Positions 8,158-15,727 of a stretch of DNA of 30,337 bases are shown piece after piece. The stretch covers positions 1 through 30,337 of the IMG/VR virus record IMGVR_UViG_3300027659_000144; one strand, written 5' to 3'. Position 1 is the first letter of the stretch. The number at the start of each line of letters is the position of its first letter. Made by a program: the position numbers and the translations under genes. Source of the DNA: a virus. Under the pieces are notes generated by a model. It did no database searches. It worked only from the letters and a program-made list of their open reading frames with translations, and was not told the DNA's origin.

Positions 8158-10554
8158 ATGCCTACTTATGCAGACTATCAGAAGCAGGAAAACTTTCTAT
8201 CTGATAATACCCCACCATCAGTATTGCCAGATCCTGCTGCGTTAAAAGATCCTCTTGAGGATATAGCTAATGGTATTAGCGCTAGTTTTATAACCTACAA
8301 CACTGCTGCCCAAAAACAGATCAAAGAAGAAAAAGCTCCAGTTTCTATTGCTGAGGCGATAGCTATAACTGTAGCGGTTGCTATTGGATTGCGGTGGGTA
8401 TTTAAAAAGAACGCTACAGATCTAGTATCTCAAGCTATGATGTTGAACGCACCAGGTTTGCCTAAAGAAACTGCTGATCAATTGTCAGAGGTATATCTAG
8501 ACCAGCTTTTAGACGAGTTGGACGAAACTACAATTGATGCGGTAATTAAAGCTTTTGAAGCTGAGTTAGCTAATAACACTGTACCCAGTATTGCCTGGGA
8601 AAGAGTTCTTAAAGGATATGGTTTAGATGAACGTTCATTACGTGCTTATATGGATGCTTACGCTAAAAACCAATATAGATCGAATACAAATTTAGATAAT
8701 AAAGTATTTGACGCTTTGTTTAAAAGATCTATGGTCATTGGGGAAAATGAAGCTTTTGCTGCTTCTCAAACAGGTAAATCAATTTCTTGGTTAGTATTGC
8801 AGAGCAATGGAGTCATTCCCGAGGGCTCAGGGAAGCGCTGGGTTACTTCTAATGATGAACTAGTCTGTCCCATCTGTAGGCCGTTAGATGGCGTTGTAGT
8901 GGGTTTAAGCGACCAATTTGATACTGGTCAAGGAAAAGTATGGGCACCAGATGCTCATGTAAATTGCCGGTGTGATATTGAGCTGGATATACCTGAAGAA
9001 ATTGAAAAGGCTGGGTCTGTTAGCTATATGCAAAGATCCCAGACTATTACAAACGATGATCATTGGAAAGATCAACGTAGAGACGCTCGCGGTCGCTGGA
9101 TTGATATGAATCAGAATGCTCCTAAGCTTAAGACCTTAGAACCCCCTGGGGCTATTTCATATAGACCCGATACAGATACGCTTTTAATGATGGCAGATTT
9201 AGACTCTATTAATACCGCTAATAGAGAGACTGCTATTACTAGCACTTCTCAATTACAGCAAACTAAAGCGCCATTAGTTAAAACTTTAGACTCGGTTATA
9301 CAATCTGCTAGAGATGAATACTTACAAACTATTTCTTCTATAGCTACTGACGCATATCAGAAATCTTTAGTTGACCAAGCTATCTTTATGAAAGCTATGG
9401 TTGAAGTACGAGCCCAACAGATTGCTGAAGCTAAAGTACAAACGGTTAGTGCAGAACCAGAAGCTGAAGTTGAAGCTGAAGTCGAAGTTGAAACTGAGCT
9501 TAGTACAACACCAGATAGTCCTATTCCTCCGGCTAAAACTAATACTGGTTTAGTTGTGGCAATACCTGCTGCTTATTTTTTGAATTTAAGACAAAAAGCT
9601 ATAGATGAAAAAATAAACGCTTACGACGAAAATATTGATACTGATATATATAGCTTGCCTAAAGATTCAAAAGATTTAGAAATAGGCTCCGTTATAGATT
9701 TTGATGCAGCTAAAAAAGTTAGCGATAGAATATCATCAGATCGAATTGGATTTGATATGGATATATCTAGCCCTGAAGAATTAAAAAGATTACGCGATGC
9801 AGCTAAAACAGACTATGCTTTGCAAGGTATGACTATTAACAATGGTTCTATTTTAGACGTTATTAGTAGAGCTAATGCCGATAGAAAAGATTACCTAGAA
9901 GGTAGAAATATAGAAAGCCTAGACGATCAAATATTAAACGCTATCAAAAGAGAAGATCATATTGGTTTTGTTCGGGACGAAGATTCTATGTATTACGAAG
10001 ATTTATCAGAAGCTGCAGATAGATTTAGAAGTCTTGAAGAAGATAGAAAAGAACTACGCCAAGATATGTACGACCAGTTATCTGATACAGTAATGTCTTC
10101 TGGAAATAGTGTGGATGCTTATGTGAGACAAATGAGCAACGATGATATTATGGAAGTTTATGGGAATGCTGGTATAAATCCTCCAGTTGATAATCTACGA
10201 GAAGAATTTATTAACGCTTTGCCTGAAAGTTTTGAATCAAACTCCCCATTGTTCGCTAGTTTAGATGACTGGAACTTCGAAGCTAATGCTCAAGATTTTG
10301 CTGCTAGTTCTCAATCTTACGGTAGAGTTTCTGATTATTTAGATAGTGAGATAGCTAGTACATTAGCTGGTTCTACAGTTCCAGTGTTTATTTTTGAAAC
10401 TCCAAATGGTACAACTACAGTAGGAGACGACATAGCTGACGTTAATGGTAGATACAAAGTTAGCAATATATCTATTCAGCCATTGTATGACTTTGATATT
10501 GATGCTGAAAAAAGTATTACATATACTTTAACTCCATTAGAAGATAACGACTAG
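8158..10554 (+). CDS. MuF-like minor head protein with long C-terminal extension
   Basis: Residues 1-270 are a Mu gpF-type minor head protein, which normally sits near the portal and is needed for head assembly or DNA ejection. The hallmark is at residues 227-272: RWVTSNDELVCPIC, then PDAHVNCRCD, placing C237, C240, H267, C270 and C272 in a probable metal site. Residues 301-314 (DHWKDQRRDARGRW) form the basic turn often seen in MuF fusion proteins between the MuF domain and a variable cargo domain. The last 480 or so residues are acidic and mostly helical, with a Glu-Ala-Val run at 433-448 and a beta-rich final 60 residues; I see no catalytic motif. An AAGG at 8148-8151 serves as ribosome site. 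In other phages MuF C-terminal domains can be toxins or enzymes delivered with DNA; whether this one is cannot be told here. Confidence 0.9.
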   Translation: MPTYADYQKQENFLSDNTPPSVLPDPAALKDPLEDIANGISASFITYNTAAQKQIKEEKAPVSIAEAIAITVAVAIGLRWVFKKNATDLVSQAMMLNAPGLPKETADQLSEVYLDQLLDELDETTIDAVIKAFEAELANNTVPSIAWERVLKGYGLDERSLRAYMDAYAKNQYRSNTNLDNKVFDALFKRSMVIGENEAFAASQTGKSISWLVLQSNGVIPEGSGKRWVTSNDELVCPICRPLDGVVVGLSDQFDTGQGKVWAPDAHVNCRCDIELDIPEEIEKAGSVSYMQRSQTITNDDHWKDQRRDARGRWIDMNQNAPKLKTLEPPGAISYRPDTDTLLMMADLDSINTANRETAITSTSQLQQTKAPLVKTLDSVIQSARDEYLQTISSIATDAYQKSLVDQAIFMKAMVEVRAQQIAEAKVQTVSAEPEAEVEAEVEVETELSTTPDSPIPPAKTNTGLVVAIPAAYFLNLRQKAIDEKINAYDENIDTDIYSLPKDSKDLEIGSVIDFDAAKKVSDRISSDRIGFDMDISSPEELKRLRDAAKTDYALQGMTINNGSILDVISRANADRKDYLEGRNIESLDDQILNAIKREDHIGFVRDEDSMYYEDLSEAADRFRSLEEDRKELRQDMYDQLSDTVMSSGNSVDAYVRQMSNDDIMEVYGNAGINPPVDNLREEFINALPESFESNSPLFASLDDWNFEANAQDFAASSQSYGRVSDYLDSEIASTLAGSTVPVFIFETPNGTTTVGDDIADVNGRYKVSNISIQPLYDFDIDAEKSITYTLTPLEDND

Positions 10555-10576
10555 ACTAGATAGGTAACCTAGAGAT

Positions 10577-11698
10577 ATGAATAATGTTGATCCAGTCTTC
10601 TCAGCCGTCATTGACGAGCTTTTTGATGGTGCAATTGATTCTAGTGAGTTGCAACACGAAATCACTAAAATGAATCCAGATGGCGCTGATATGCATATCA
10701 TGGGTCCATTAGGGGCTGAAAATAAGCGTAAGCTTAAGAAAAAAACTACCCGTAGATATATATCTAAAGCTGGCGCTGCTATGCCTCCCATGACAGGTCC
10801 TATGACACCTAAACAGGCTGAACAAAGAAAAAAGGTAGCAAACTTCGGATTAGCTGGTAATGCCGTTGCTACAGCTGGTGGATTACATGCTATGCATTTA
10901 ACTTTGAAAAATCCTAATCTTCCTGGCATTAAAAGAGTTAAAACAATGACAAATACGTCTTCTAATAAGCACAGAAAGATATTTGAAGAGGTAAAGCCTA
11001 AAAACCCTGGAACGCGCAGAGGAAATCCTACTAAAATAAATAGAGCTGTAATAACTGCTGGCAAAAAAATGGCTCAAATACCTGGCATTAAAACAGTAGC
11101 TAGTAATCCTAAAAAAGTACTAGCTGCAAGTGCATCTGGATGGGCAGCACTACACGGAACTGAATTGGCTGCTGACTATGTTGCGAATAGATCCCTAGCG
11201 AGAGATAGAAGACAAGCTATGGCTGTTATAAATGCAAATAAGCCAAAAAAGATTTCTAAGAATAGCGATGTTTTTGATGTTACTTGGACCGGAACTATCT
11301 CTAAAGTAAACAAAGAAAAGCGCCAAGTATTTGGTTGGGCTTCCGTTACTCACGTTGACGGTCAGCCTGTTGTGGATAGACAACTTGATTTCATGCCATT
11401 GGACGAGCTAGAAAACGCTGCTTATCAGTATGTTATTGAATCTCGTACAGGTGGAGATATGCACCGTAGAGTATCTAAAGCTGCCGATGCTCCAGTTCAC
11501 GTATCAGACATGATTGAGTCTTTTGTTGTTACGCCTGAAAAACTGGTTGGAATGGGTCTTCCTGGGGATGCTATTAATCCTGGTTGGTGGGTTGGTTACA
11601 AGATCAACAATGACGAGCAATGGGAATTAGTTAAGGCAGGTAAGCGTACAGGTTTTAGCGTCCACGGTGCTGGTAAAAGAACTTCTAAAGAGATATAA
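10577..11698 (+). CDS. XkdF-type head maturation protease with basic N-terminal extension
   Basis: The C-terminal 145 residues match the XkdF/S78-like phage serine protease that cleaves scaffold and capsid proteins during head maturation: VFGWASVTHVDGQPVVD at 251-267, ELENAAYQYV at 277-286, GGDMHRRV with H296, MIESFVVTPEKL with S315, GWWVGYKI and a closing GFSVHG at 359-364. H296 and S315 are the likely catalytic pair. The first 225 residues are unusual: an acidic start, then a strongly basic, Gly/Ala-rich stretch with hydrophobic patches near 89-106 and 182-202, like the two proteins that follow. The protease may release this part as an internal head protein or use it for targeting. No strong ribosome site precedes the ATG; only AGAG at 10571-10574. 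The next gene starts two bases after its stop. Confidence 0.85.
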   Translation: MNNVDPVFSAVIDELFDGAIDSSELQHEITKMNPDGADMHIMGPLGAENKRKLKKKTTRRYISKAGAAMPPMTGPMTPKQAEQRKKVANFGLAGNAVATAGGLHAMHLTLKNPNLPGIKRVKTMTNTSSNKHRKIFEEVKPKNPGTRRGNPTKINRAVITAGKKMAQIPGIKTVASNPKKVLAASASGWAALHGTELAADYVANRSLARDRRQAMAVINANKPKKISKNSDVFDVTWTGTISKVNKEKRQVFGWASVTHVDGQPVVDRQLDFMPLDELENAAYQYVIESRTGGDMHRRVSKAADAPVHVSDMIESFVVTPEKLVGMGLPGDAINPGWWVGYKINNDEQWELVKAGKRTGFSVHGAGKRTSKEI

Positions 11699-11700
11699 AT

Positions 11701-12531
11701 ATGATATATACTCTAATTAGCAAAGCTTCTAATAAACCGTACACTAACCAGTACGGGCAATCAAAGACTAAAAATGTTACTGTAGAGCAGCCTCAACCAC
11801 CTAAAATGTCCCCCGAAAGAACTTCTGGGCAGACTACTGCTTTAGTTGGTGGAGCAGGTGCTGTGGGTGCAGGTTTAGGAACATATGCTGGATTAACCCC
11901 TAGAACTAAAGCTAACTACCAACAACGTGTTGCTGAAAGAACTAATGTAAGACAAATGCCTAAATTTGGCACTAAAAAAATGAAAGCTAAGCAATGGAGC
12001 GCTAAGAACGTTTCTGGGGCTTTATCTCCAGCTACACGAACAGAATTTATTAGAACAAACAAATTAAATAGACGATCTCTAGGAGTTGCTGCTCTTGGTG
12101 GCGCATCTATGTATCTATCGCGTAGATCAAGACTAAAAAGCCAAAAGAATAATGCTATGGCTGGGTCTAGTTCTTATACTGTCCAAAAGCCATCTACTCA
12201 ATATACTGTTACTAAAAGAAATTTTACTGGTACTAACTGGGATTCTAAAGACCTTAAAAGCGCAAAAAAATTAAATTCAAATGTTTTAATGACTGGCTCT
12301 ACATTAGGTTTAACTGCTTTATCCACAAAAGGAGCCTCTGCTAAATATTTTAAACAAGCCTCTAATGCTAGAAAATTAGGCAATCCTATAAAAGCTAGAT
12401 TAGCTACTAAAAAAGGTATAGAAACCAAAAAAATATCTGAAGGAGCTTTGTACACTGGATCAGGTTTAGGTGGAGTTGGCGGTTACAACTTCGCAGCAAT
12501 ACAAAGAGCTGAAAGTAGACAAAAGCGTTAA
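11701..12531 (+). CDS. Basic Gly/Ala-rich head-module protein of unknown function
   Basis: This 276-residue protein is not recognised. It is rich in Lys, Arg, Ser, Thr, Gly and Ala. It begins MIYTLISKASNK, so it carries an ISK tripeptide near the N-terminus as two neighbours do, but lacks the SAFGVDH part. Four short hydrophobic, glycine-zipper-like patches are visible: about residues 44-63 (ALVGGAGAVGAGLG), 126-138 (LGVAALGGASMYL), 194-208 (VLMTGSTLGLTAL) and 248-265. They are separated by strongly basic linkers. The gene is AT-rich with low use of C- or G-ending codons, unlike the capsid genes downstream. It begins two bases after the protease stop and has no clear ribosome site, so translation may be coupled. 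An internal head protein or a membrane-active, DNA-binding virion protein fits, but that is inference. Confidence 0.8.
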   Translation: MIYTLISKASNKPYTNQYGQSKTKNVTVEQPQPPKMSPERTSGQTTALVGGAGAVGAGLGTYAGLTPRTKANYQQRVAERTNVRQMPKFGTKKMKAKQWSAKNVSGALSPATRTEFIRTNKLNRRSLGVAALGGASMYLSRRSRLKSQKNNAMAGSSSYTVQKPSTQYTVTKRNFTGTNWDSKDLKSAKKLNSNVLMTGSTLGLTALSTKGASAKYFKQASNARKLGNPIKARLATKKGIETKKISEGALYTGSGLGGVGGYNFAAIQRAESRQKR

Positions 12532-12557
12532 TATTATATTAAACGATTGGGAAATAT

Positions 12558-12968
12558 ATGTCTGATTTTATTATTTATAAAAGCGCGTTTGGTGTTGACC
12601 ATGAAGTCATCTCCAAGCGTTCAGACGTGTATAATCCAGAAGCAAGACGAATGAGCAGAAATAAAGCCGAAACTGGTGCGCTAGCTACTGGTTCCGCTGT
12701 TGCTGGAACTATAGCAACTAGAGGCGCAATAAATAGTGGAATACCCTCAAAAGTTAAAAATGTGGCAGGTCGTTCTATAAATGTTGATAACTATGTTCGT
12801 AGACAAAAACCTGTTTTAACAAACCCAAAGATAAGTTTGAAGAGTTTAAAAATAATACGTAAACCTGCTGCATATGCTGCTGGAGCTGCTGCTCTAGGAG
12901 CTGGTGCTGTATTGAATGCAAAAGACCGTTCTAGAGGCGGTAGACCATATAAAACGTGGTACTCATAA
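12558..12968 (+). CDS. Basic protein with SAFGVDHxxISK N-terminus
   Basis: This 136-residue protein is not recognised. Residues 9-20 read SAFGVDHEVISK, matching residues 3-14 of the protein at 15728-16234 in ten of twelve positions, while most shared codons differ synonymously. The rest is basic with two hydrophobic Gly/Ala patches, residues 40-57 (GALATGSAVAGTIATRGA) and 103-119 (PAAYAAGAAALGAGAV), which could form a helical hairpin. The Arg/Lys-rich segments on either side would suit contact with DNA or membrane. It lies between the basic 276-residue protein and the scaffold gene, at the edge of the strongly expressed capsid cassette. GGGAA at 12549-12553 is a weak ribosome site. I recall similar SAFG-type short N-termini in other actinophage head-region proteins but cannot name a function. 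Confidence 0.8.
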   Translation: MSDFIIYKSAFGVDHEVISKRSDVYNPEARRMSRNKAETGALATGSAVAGTIATRGAINSGIPSKVKNVAGRSINVDNYVRRQKPVLTNPKISLKSLKIIRKPAAYAAGAAALGAGAVLNAKDRSRGGRPYKTWYS

Positions 12969-13050
12969 ATCACACATTAATAGTTAGAATATTAGTTTAT
13001 AAGAGACTTGCATCATAATAGATGATTGTAAGAACAAGGAGGCAATAAAT
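12969..13050 (+). promoter_or_regulatory. Leader region ahead of the scaffold-capsid cassette
   Basis: This 82-base gap is the longest in the window and stands directly before the codon-biased capsid genes. It is AT-rich, contains a short inverted repeat (ATCAT at 13012-13016, ATGAT at 13022-13026), a -10-like CATAAT at 13014-13019 and a very good AAGGAGG ribosome site at 13036-13042. The nine bases AAGAGACTT at 13001-13009 recur at 18254-18262 ahead of the tail tube gene. I see no convincing -35 box, so a promoter here is only a candidate. Confidence 0.3.
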
Positions 13051-13824
13051 ATGCCGCGTATCAATGAATTGACGAATATGTCATTTGACGAGGTTTCACT
13101 CGTTGATGTACCAGCCAATCAGCACGCAAACATAGTTATTGCTAAACGGGCTACCAAGGAGGAAACTGTGCCTGAGATCTATGACGAAGATGGCTACGCC
13201 ATTGACGTTGATGACCTTGAAGAAGGTGACATTATCGTTGATGAAGACGGTAATGAATACGAATGGGTCATTGACGAAGAATCTGCTGATGTGCCAGAAC
13301 TCATCAGCGTCGGTAAGAGCTACACCTTTGCGGACCAGGTACGTGAGGAGCTGTCTAAGGCTCTTGACTCCACTGACCGCGATGCTCTTATTGCTAAGGC
13401 TGCAGACGAAATTGCTGCTGCTGACTACCGTGCAAACCAAGCAGTTGAGATTGCTAAGGCTGAGCGCGACTTGCGCTTAGAGCGCGAGTATGTTGAAGTT
13501 GCCAAGCAGTACAACGTGCCGATTGATGAGGACGAATTGGGTCCAGTCTTGAAGCGCTGTGCAGAAAGCTTGAGCTACGAAGACTGCGCCGTTATCCACA
13601 AGGCACTCAGCTCTGCTGGTGAAATGATTTATGCCGAGGTTGGTGTCCAGGGTTCTGGTTCCAACAACGACATTTTCAATGAAGTTGACTATTTTGCTGA
13701 GGAAGCTGTTTCCAAGGCATTTGGCAACGACGAAGAGATTTCAAAGGCTGAGGCCATTGAAAAGATCTTCGAACTCAATCCTGCCGCCTACGACGAGTAC
13801 TTAGCTACTCGCTACTCACGATAA
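13051..13824 (+). CDS. Putative capsid scaffold / assembly protein
   Basis: This 257-residue acidic protein lies just before the decoration and capsid genes, where scaffolds usually lie. The N-terminus (NELTNMSFDEVSLVDVPANQ, residues 5-24, followed by an AKR basic turn) is the EVSLVDxPANxHA motif found in phage prohead proteases and protease-associated scaffold proteins. A very acidic beta-like stretch spans residues 40-85, then a long charged helical region, about 95-150, suited to a coiled coil. It has several S/A-K-A sites (for example VSKAFG and ISKAEA) that the maturation protease might cut. Codons are clearly biased to C- and G-ending forms, as in the capsid gene, which suggests high expression. 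A perfect AAGGAGG site at 13036-13042 fixes the start. Scaffold function is inferred from position, length and composition. Confidence 0.8.
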   Translation: MPRINELTNMSFDEVSLVDVPANQHANIVIAKRATKEETVPEIYDEDGYAIDVDDLEEGDIIVDEDGNEYEWVIDEESADVPELISVGKSYTFADQVREELSKALDSTDRDALIAKAADEIAAADYRANQAVEIAKAERDLRLEREYVEVAKQYNVPIDEDELGPVLKRCAESLSYEDCAVIHKALSSAGEMIYAEVGVQGSGSNNDIFNEVDYFAEEAVSKAFGNDEEISKAEAIEKIFELNPAAYDEYLATRYSR

Positions 13825-13839
13825 AGGGAGGGAACCAAA

Positions 13840-14274
13840 ATGGCATATGATGAGAATCTAGTAACTATTACCCTTCCTGCTGCTTCTGGTATTGCGTCTA
13901 AGACTGGTGTTTCCGGTGTTGACACTCCTACTGGATCAGATCATGGAGGAAAGCAATACTATTTCGTGAAGGTAGACTCTTCAGGAAACGCCGCATTGGG
14001 AGCAAGTGGAACCTCTGAAGTCATCATTGGTGTTCTTCAGAACAAGCCACAGGTTACTGGTGCTGCAGCTACTATTGCTACTGGTGGAATTAGTCGCGTT
14101 GTTGTTGGAACTGGCGGTGTCACTGCTGGTGACGCTATTAAGGTTTCTTCAACCGGAGCTGCCGTTCCTGTTGGAACGCTCGCAACTGATCTCGCTGCTG
14201 GTATAGTCGTTGGTGTCGCACTCAAGACTGGTGTTGCTGGAGCAATTGTTCCTGTTGCACTGAGAATTTCATAA
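13840..14274 (+). CDS. Head decoration protein (DUF2190-like)
   Basis: This 144-residue protein is rich in Gly, Ala, Val and Thr, with almost no charged residues after residue 50, and its beta pattern is typical of small capsid cement or decoration proteins. The order FVKVDSSGNAALG, then EVIIGVLQNKPQ, then SRVVVGTGGVTAGDAIKVSS and GIVVGVALKTG resembles the DUF2190 family (capsid decoration). It is directly followed by the major capsid gene. GGGAGG at 13827-13832 is a strong ribosome site. Codon use is C- and G-biased, as expected for a protein needed in hundreds of copies. It should coat the outside of the mature head. Confidence 0.85.
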   Translation: MAYDENLVTITLPAASGIASKTGVSGVDTPTGSDHGGKQYYFVKVDSSGNAALGASGTSEVIIGVLQNKPQVTGAAATIATGGISRVVVGTGGVTAGDAIKVSSTGAAVPVGTLATDLAAGIVVGVALKTGVAGAIVPVALRIS

Positions 14275-14286
14275 GGAGGATAGACA

Positions 14287-15321
14287 ATGCCGAACCCCAC
14301 ACAGAGCGATCTGCACGTTAATGCTCCTTTAACTAACGTCAGTATTGCTTACATCCAAAGCACTGACCTTTACATCGCGGACAAAGTGTTCCCGAAGGTC
14401 AATGTTGCTAAGCAGTCTGACCTGTACTGGAAGTACAGCAAGTCTGACTGGCGTAGAACTGACGTTGAGCGTCGTGCTCCTAGCACGGAGTCGAAGGGAA
14501 CTGGTTGGAAGACCACGACCGATTCGTACTTTGCTCACGTCTATGCTGTTCACAAGGATATTGATGACCAGCTTCGTGCCAACGCTGACTCTAACTTCAG
14601 CCTTGACTCGGATGCAACCAAGTTCATCACTAACCAACTGTTGCTGAAGCGCGACATTGACTGGGTAAACACCTACATGAAGACTGGTGTTTGGGGTACT
14701 AACTATGTTGGTACCACTAACTTCGTCAAATGGTCGGACACTGCTTCAAACCCTGTTCAAGATGTTAACACCTGGATTATGAACTTCCGTGAGATTAACG
14801 GATATGCTCCTAACTTCATGGTTGTTGCTCCGCAGGTTATGAATGCGCTGAAGGCCAACAAGGATATCCTTGACCGTATTCGTTACACCCAGCGTGGTGT
14901 CATTACTGAGGATCTCATTGCGAGCCTCCTTGGTGTTGGTAAGATCTATGTGGCTTGGGCAACCAAGGCAACTGATGTTGACGACTCGACTCCTCCGATT
15001 GCTGCAGGCCCTGAACTCAACGACGTTGAGGCCCAGGATGCTGCTACTGGATACAAGTTCCTTACTTCTTCGGAAGCAGCTTCTACTGCAACCCAGAAGA
15101 GCTTGTTGCTTGGTTACGCTCCTTCTGGACCGTCCTTGCTCACGCCTTCTGCTGGTTACACGTTCGTTTGGAACGGTTACCAGGGTGGAAATGGAAACGG
15201 TATCAAGGTCTCCACATTCCGTCAGGAACTTATTAAGTCTGACAGAATCGAAGGCGAAATGACCTATGACCAGAAGATTGTTTCTGCTGACATGGGAATC
15301 TTCGCTTCCGACGTTATCTAA
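14287..15321 (+). CDS. Major capsid protein
   Basis: This 344-residue protein is the probable shell subunit. The segment ADKVFPKVNVAKQSD, then WKYSKSDWRR, RAPSTESKGTGW, AVHKDIDDQLRANAD, LLLKRDIDWVNTYMKTGVWG and the C-terminal WNGYQGG with a final EGEMTYDQKIV are characteristic, from memory, of major capsid proteins in a broad group of actinophages; the fold is presumably HK97-type. AAGGAGG at 14273-14279, overlapping the previous stop codon, gives a very strong start. Codons are markedly biased (Gly, Thr, Asn and Lys with C or G endings), the strongest sign of high expression in the window. A stable hairpin follows the stop at 15335-15369. No N-terminal delta domain is evident, in agreement with a separate scaffold gene upstream. 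Confidence 0.93.
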   Translation: MPNPTQSDLHVNAPLTNVSIAYIQSTDLYIADKVFPKVNVAKQSDLYWKYSKSDWRRTDVERRAPSTESKGTGWKTTTDSYFAHVYAVHKDIDDQLRANADSNFSLDSDATKFITNQLLLKRDIDWVNTYMKTGVWGTNYVGTTNFVKWSDTASNPVQDVNTWIMNFREINGYAPNFMVVAPQVMNALKANKDILDRIRYTQRGVITEDLIASLLGVGKIYVAWATKATDVDDSTPPIAAGPELNDVEAQDAATGYKFLTSSEAASTATQKSLLLGYAPSGPSLLTPSAGYTFVWNGYQGGNGNGIKVSTFRQELIKSDRIEGEMTYDQKIVSADMGIFASDVI

Positions 15322-15334
15322 TTAATATAGAGAA

Positions 15335-15369
15335 AGGGGGCCAGTTTCCATATAGGTTTCTGGCCCCCT
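15335..15369 (+). terminator. Strong hairpin after the major capsid gene
   Basis: AGGGGGCCAG at 15335-15344 pairs perfectly with CTGGCCCCCT at 15360-15369, giving a ten-base-pair, GC-rich stem with a 15-base loop. It starts 14 bases after the capsid stop codon. No run of T follows, so it is not a classic intrinsic terminator; it may be a partial terminator or may protect the capsid mRNA 3' end. The next gene's AAGGAG ribosome site begins eight bases after the stem. Confidence 0.6.
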
Positions 15370-15388
15370 AACTCATAAGGAGATACTA

Positions 15389-15721
15389 ATGCCATTTTAT
15401 GCAAACGGATCTTTTATCTGCAACGGTACTGATTACAACCGTGGTGATATTATGAAACTTGAAGATGTTAATGCCCTCAATGTGCTTGAGCGTATGGTTG
15501 ATTCTGGTCTTATTGTGACCGATGAAGATCTAAGTTCGCGCGGTTGGCTTACACACGTTATTGCTGGTAGCGCTATTCACTTTGATGAATTTAAGCGTAA
15601 CACTGGTGCAGTTGCTGCTAAGACCACTCCTGAAGCTCCTGTGGCCGTTAAGAAAGCTGCAGTTCCTGTCAAGAAAGCAACTCCTGCTCCGGTTAAAAAA
15701 GCTACTCCAGAGTCAAAGTAG
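15389..15721 (+). CDS. Small head protein with lysine/proline/alanine-rich tail
   Basis: This 110-residue protein has two parts. Residues 1-70 look folded: a beta start (MPFYANGSFICNGTDYNRGD), a helix containing LNVLERMVDSGLI, and a second hydrophobic part ending HFDEFKR. From residue 71 on it is a disordered basic tail with three VKKA units spaced by Pro/Ala/Thr, like a histone H1 tail. Small proteins between the capsid and connector genes are often head-tail or capsid accessory proteins. The tail could bind packaged DNA or the acidic surface of another virion protein. AAGGAGA at 15377-15383 is a strong ribosome site and the gene follows the capsid hairpin directly, so its expression may depend on read-through. 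Function is not known. Confidence 0.8.
   Translation: MPFYANGSFICNGTDYNRGDIMKLEDVNALNVLERMVDSGLIVTDEDLSSRGWLTHVIAGSAIHFDEFKRNTGAVAAKTTPEAPVAVKKAAVPVKKATPAPVKKATPESK
15647..15703 (+). repeat. Three VKKA(x)P units in the basic tail
   Basis: Codons 87-105 of the gene contain VKKA three times, at residues 87-90, 94-97 and 102-105, separated by VP and TPAP. The Lys-Ala-Pro pattern resembles the tail repeats of histone H1 and of some bacterial nucleoid proteins. Confidence 0.7.
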
Positions 15722-15727
15722 TAAGCC

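Noticed and set aside
10561-10571. TAGGTAACCTA inverted repeat before the protease gene as an operator
   Set aside because: Five-base arms are expected by chance in a window of this size, and no second copy was found.
10537-11064. A 175-codon open frame on the minus strand opposite the protease gene
   Set aside because: It lies wholly over the N-terminal part of a well supported + strand gene, reads as hydrophobic antisense of Gly/Ala/Lys codons, and has no ribosome site.
14329-15262. Several long open frames in other phases over the capsid gene
   Set aside because: They arise from the strong codon bias of the capsid gene, which lowers stop codons in other frames; their Leu/Arg-rich content looks non-biological.
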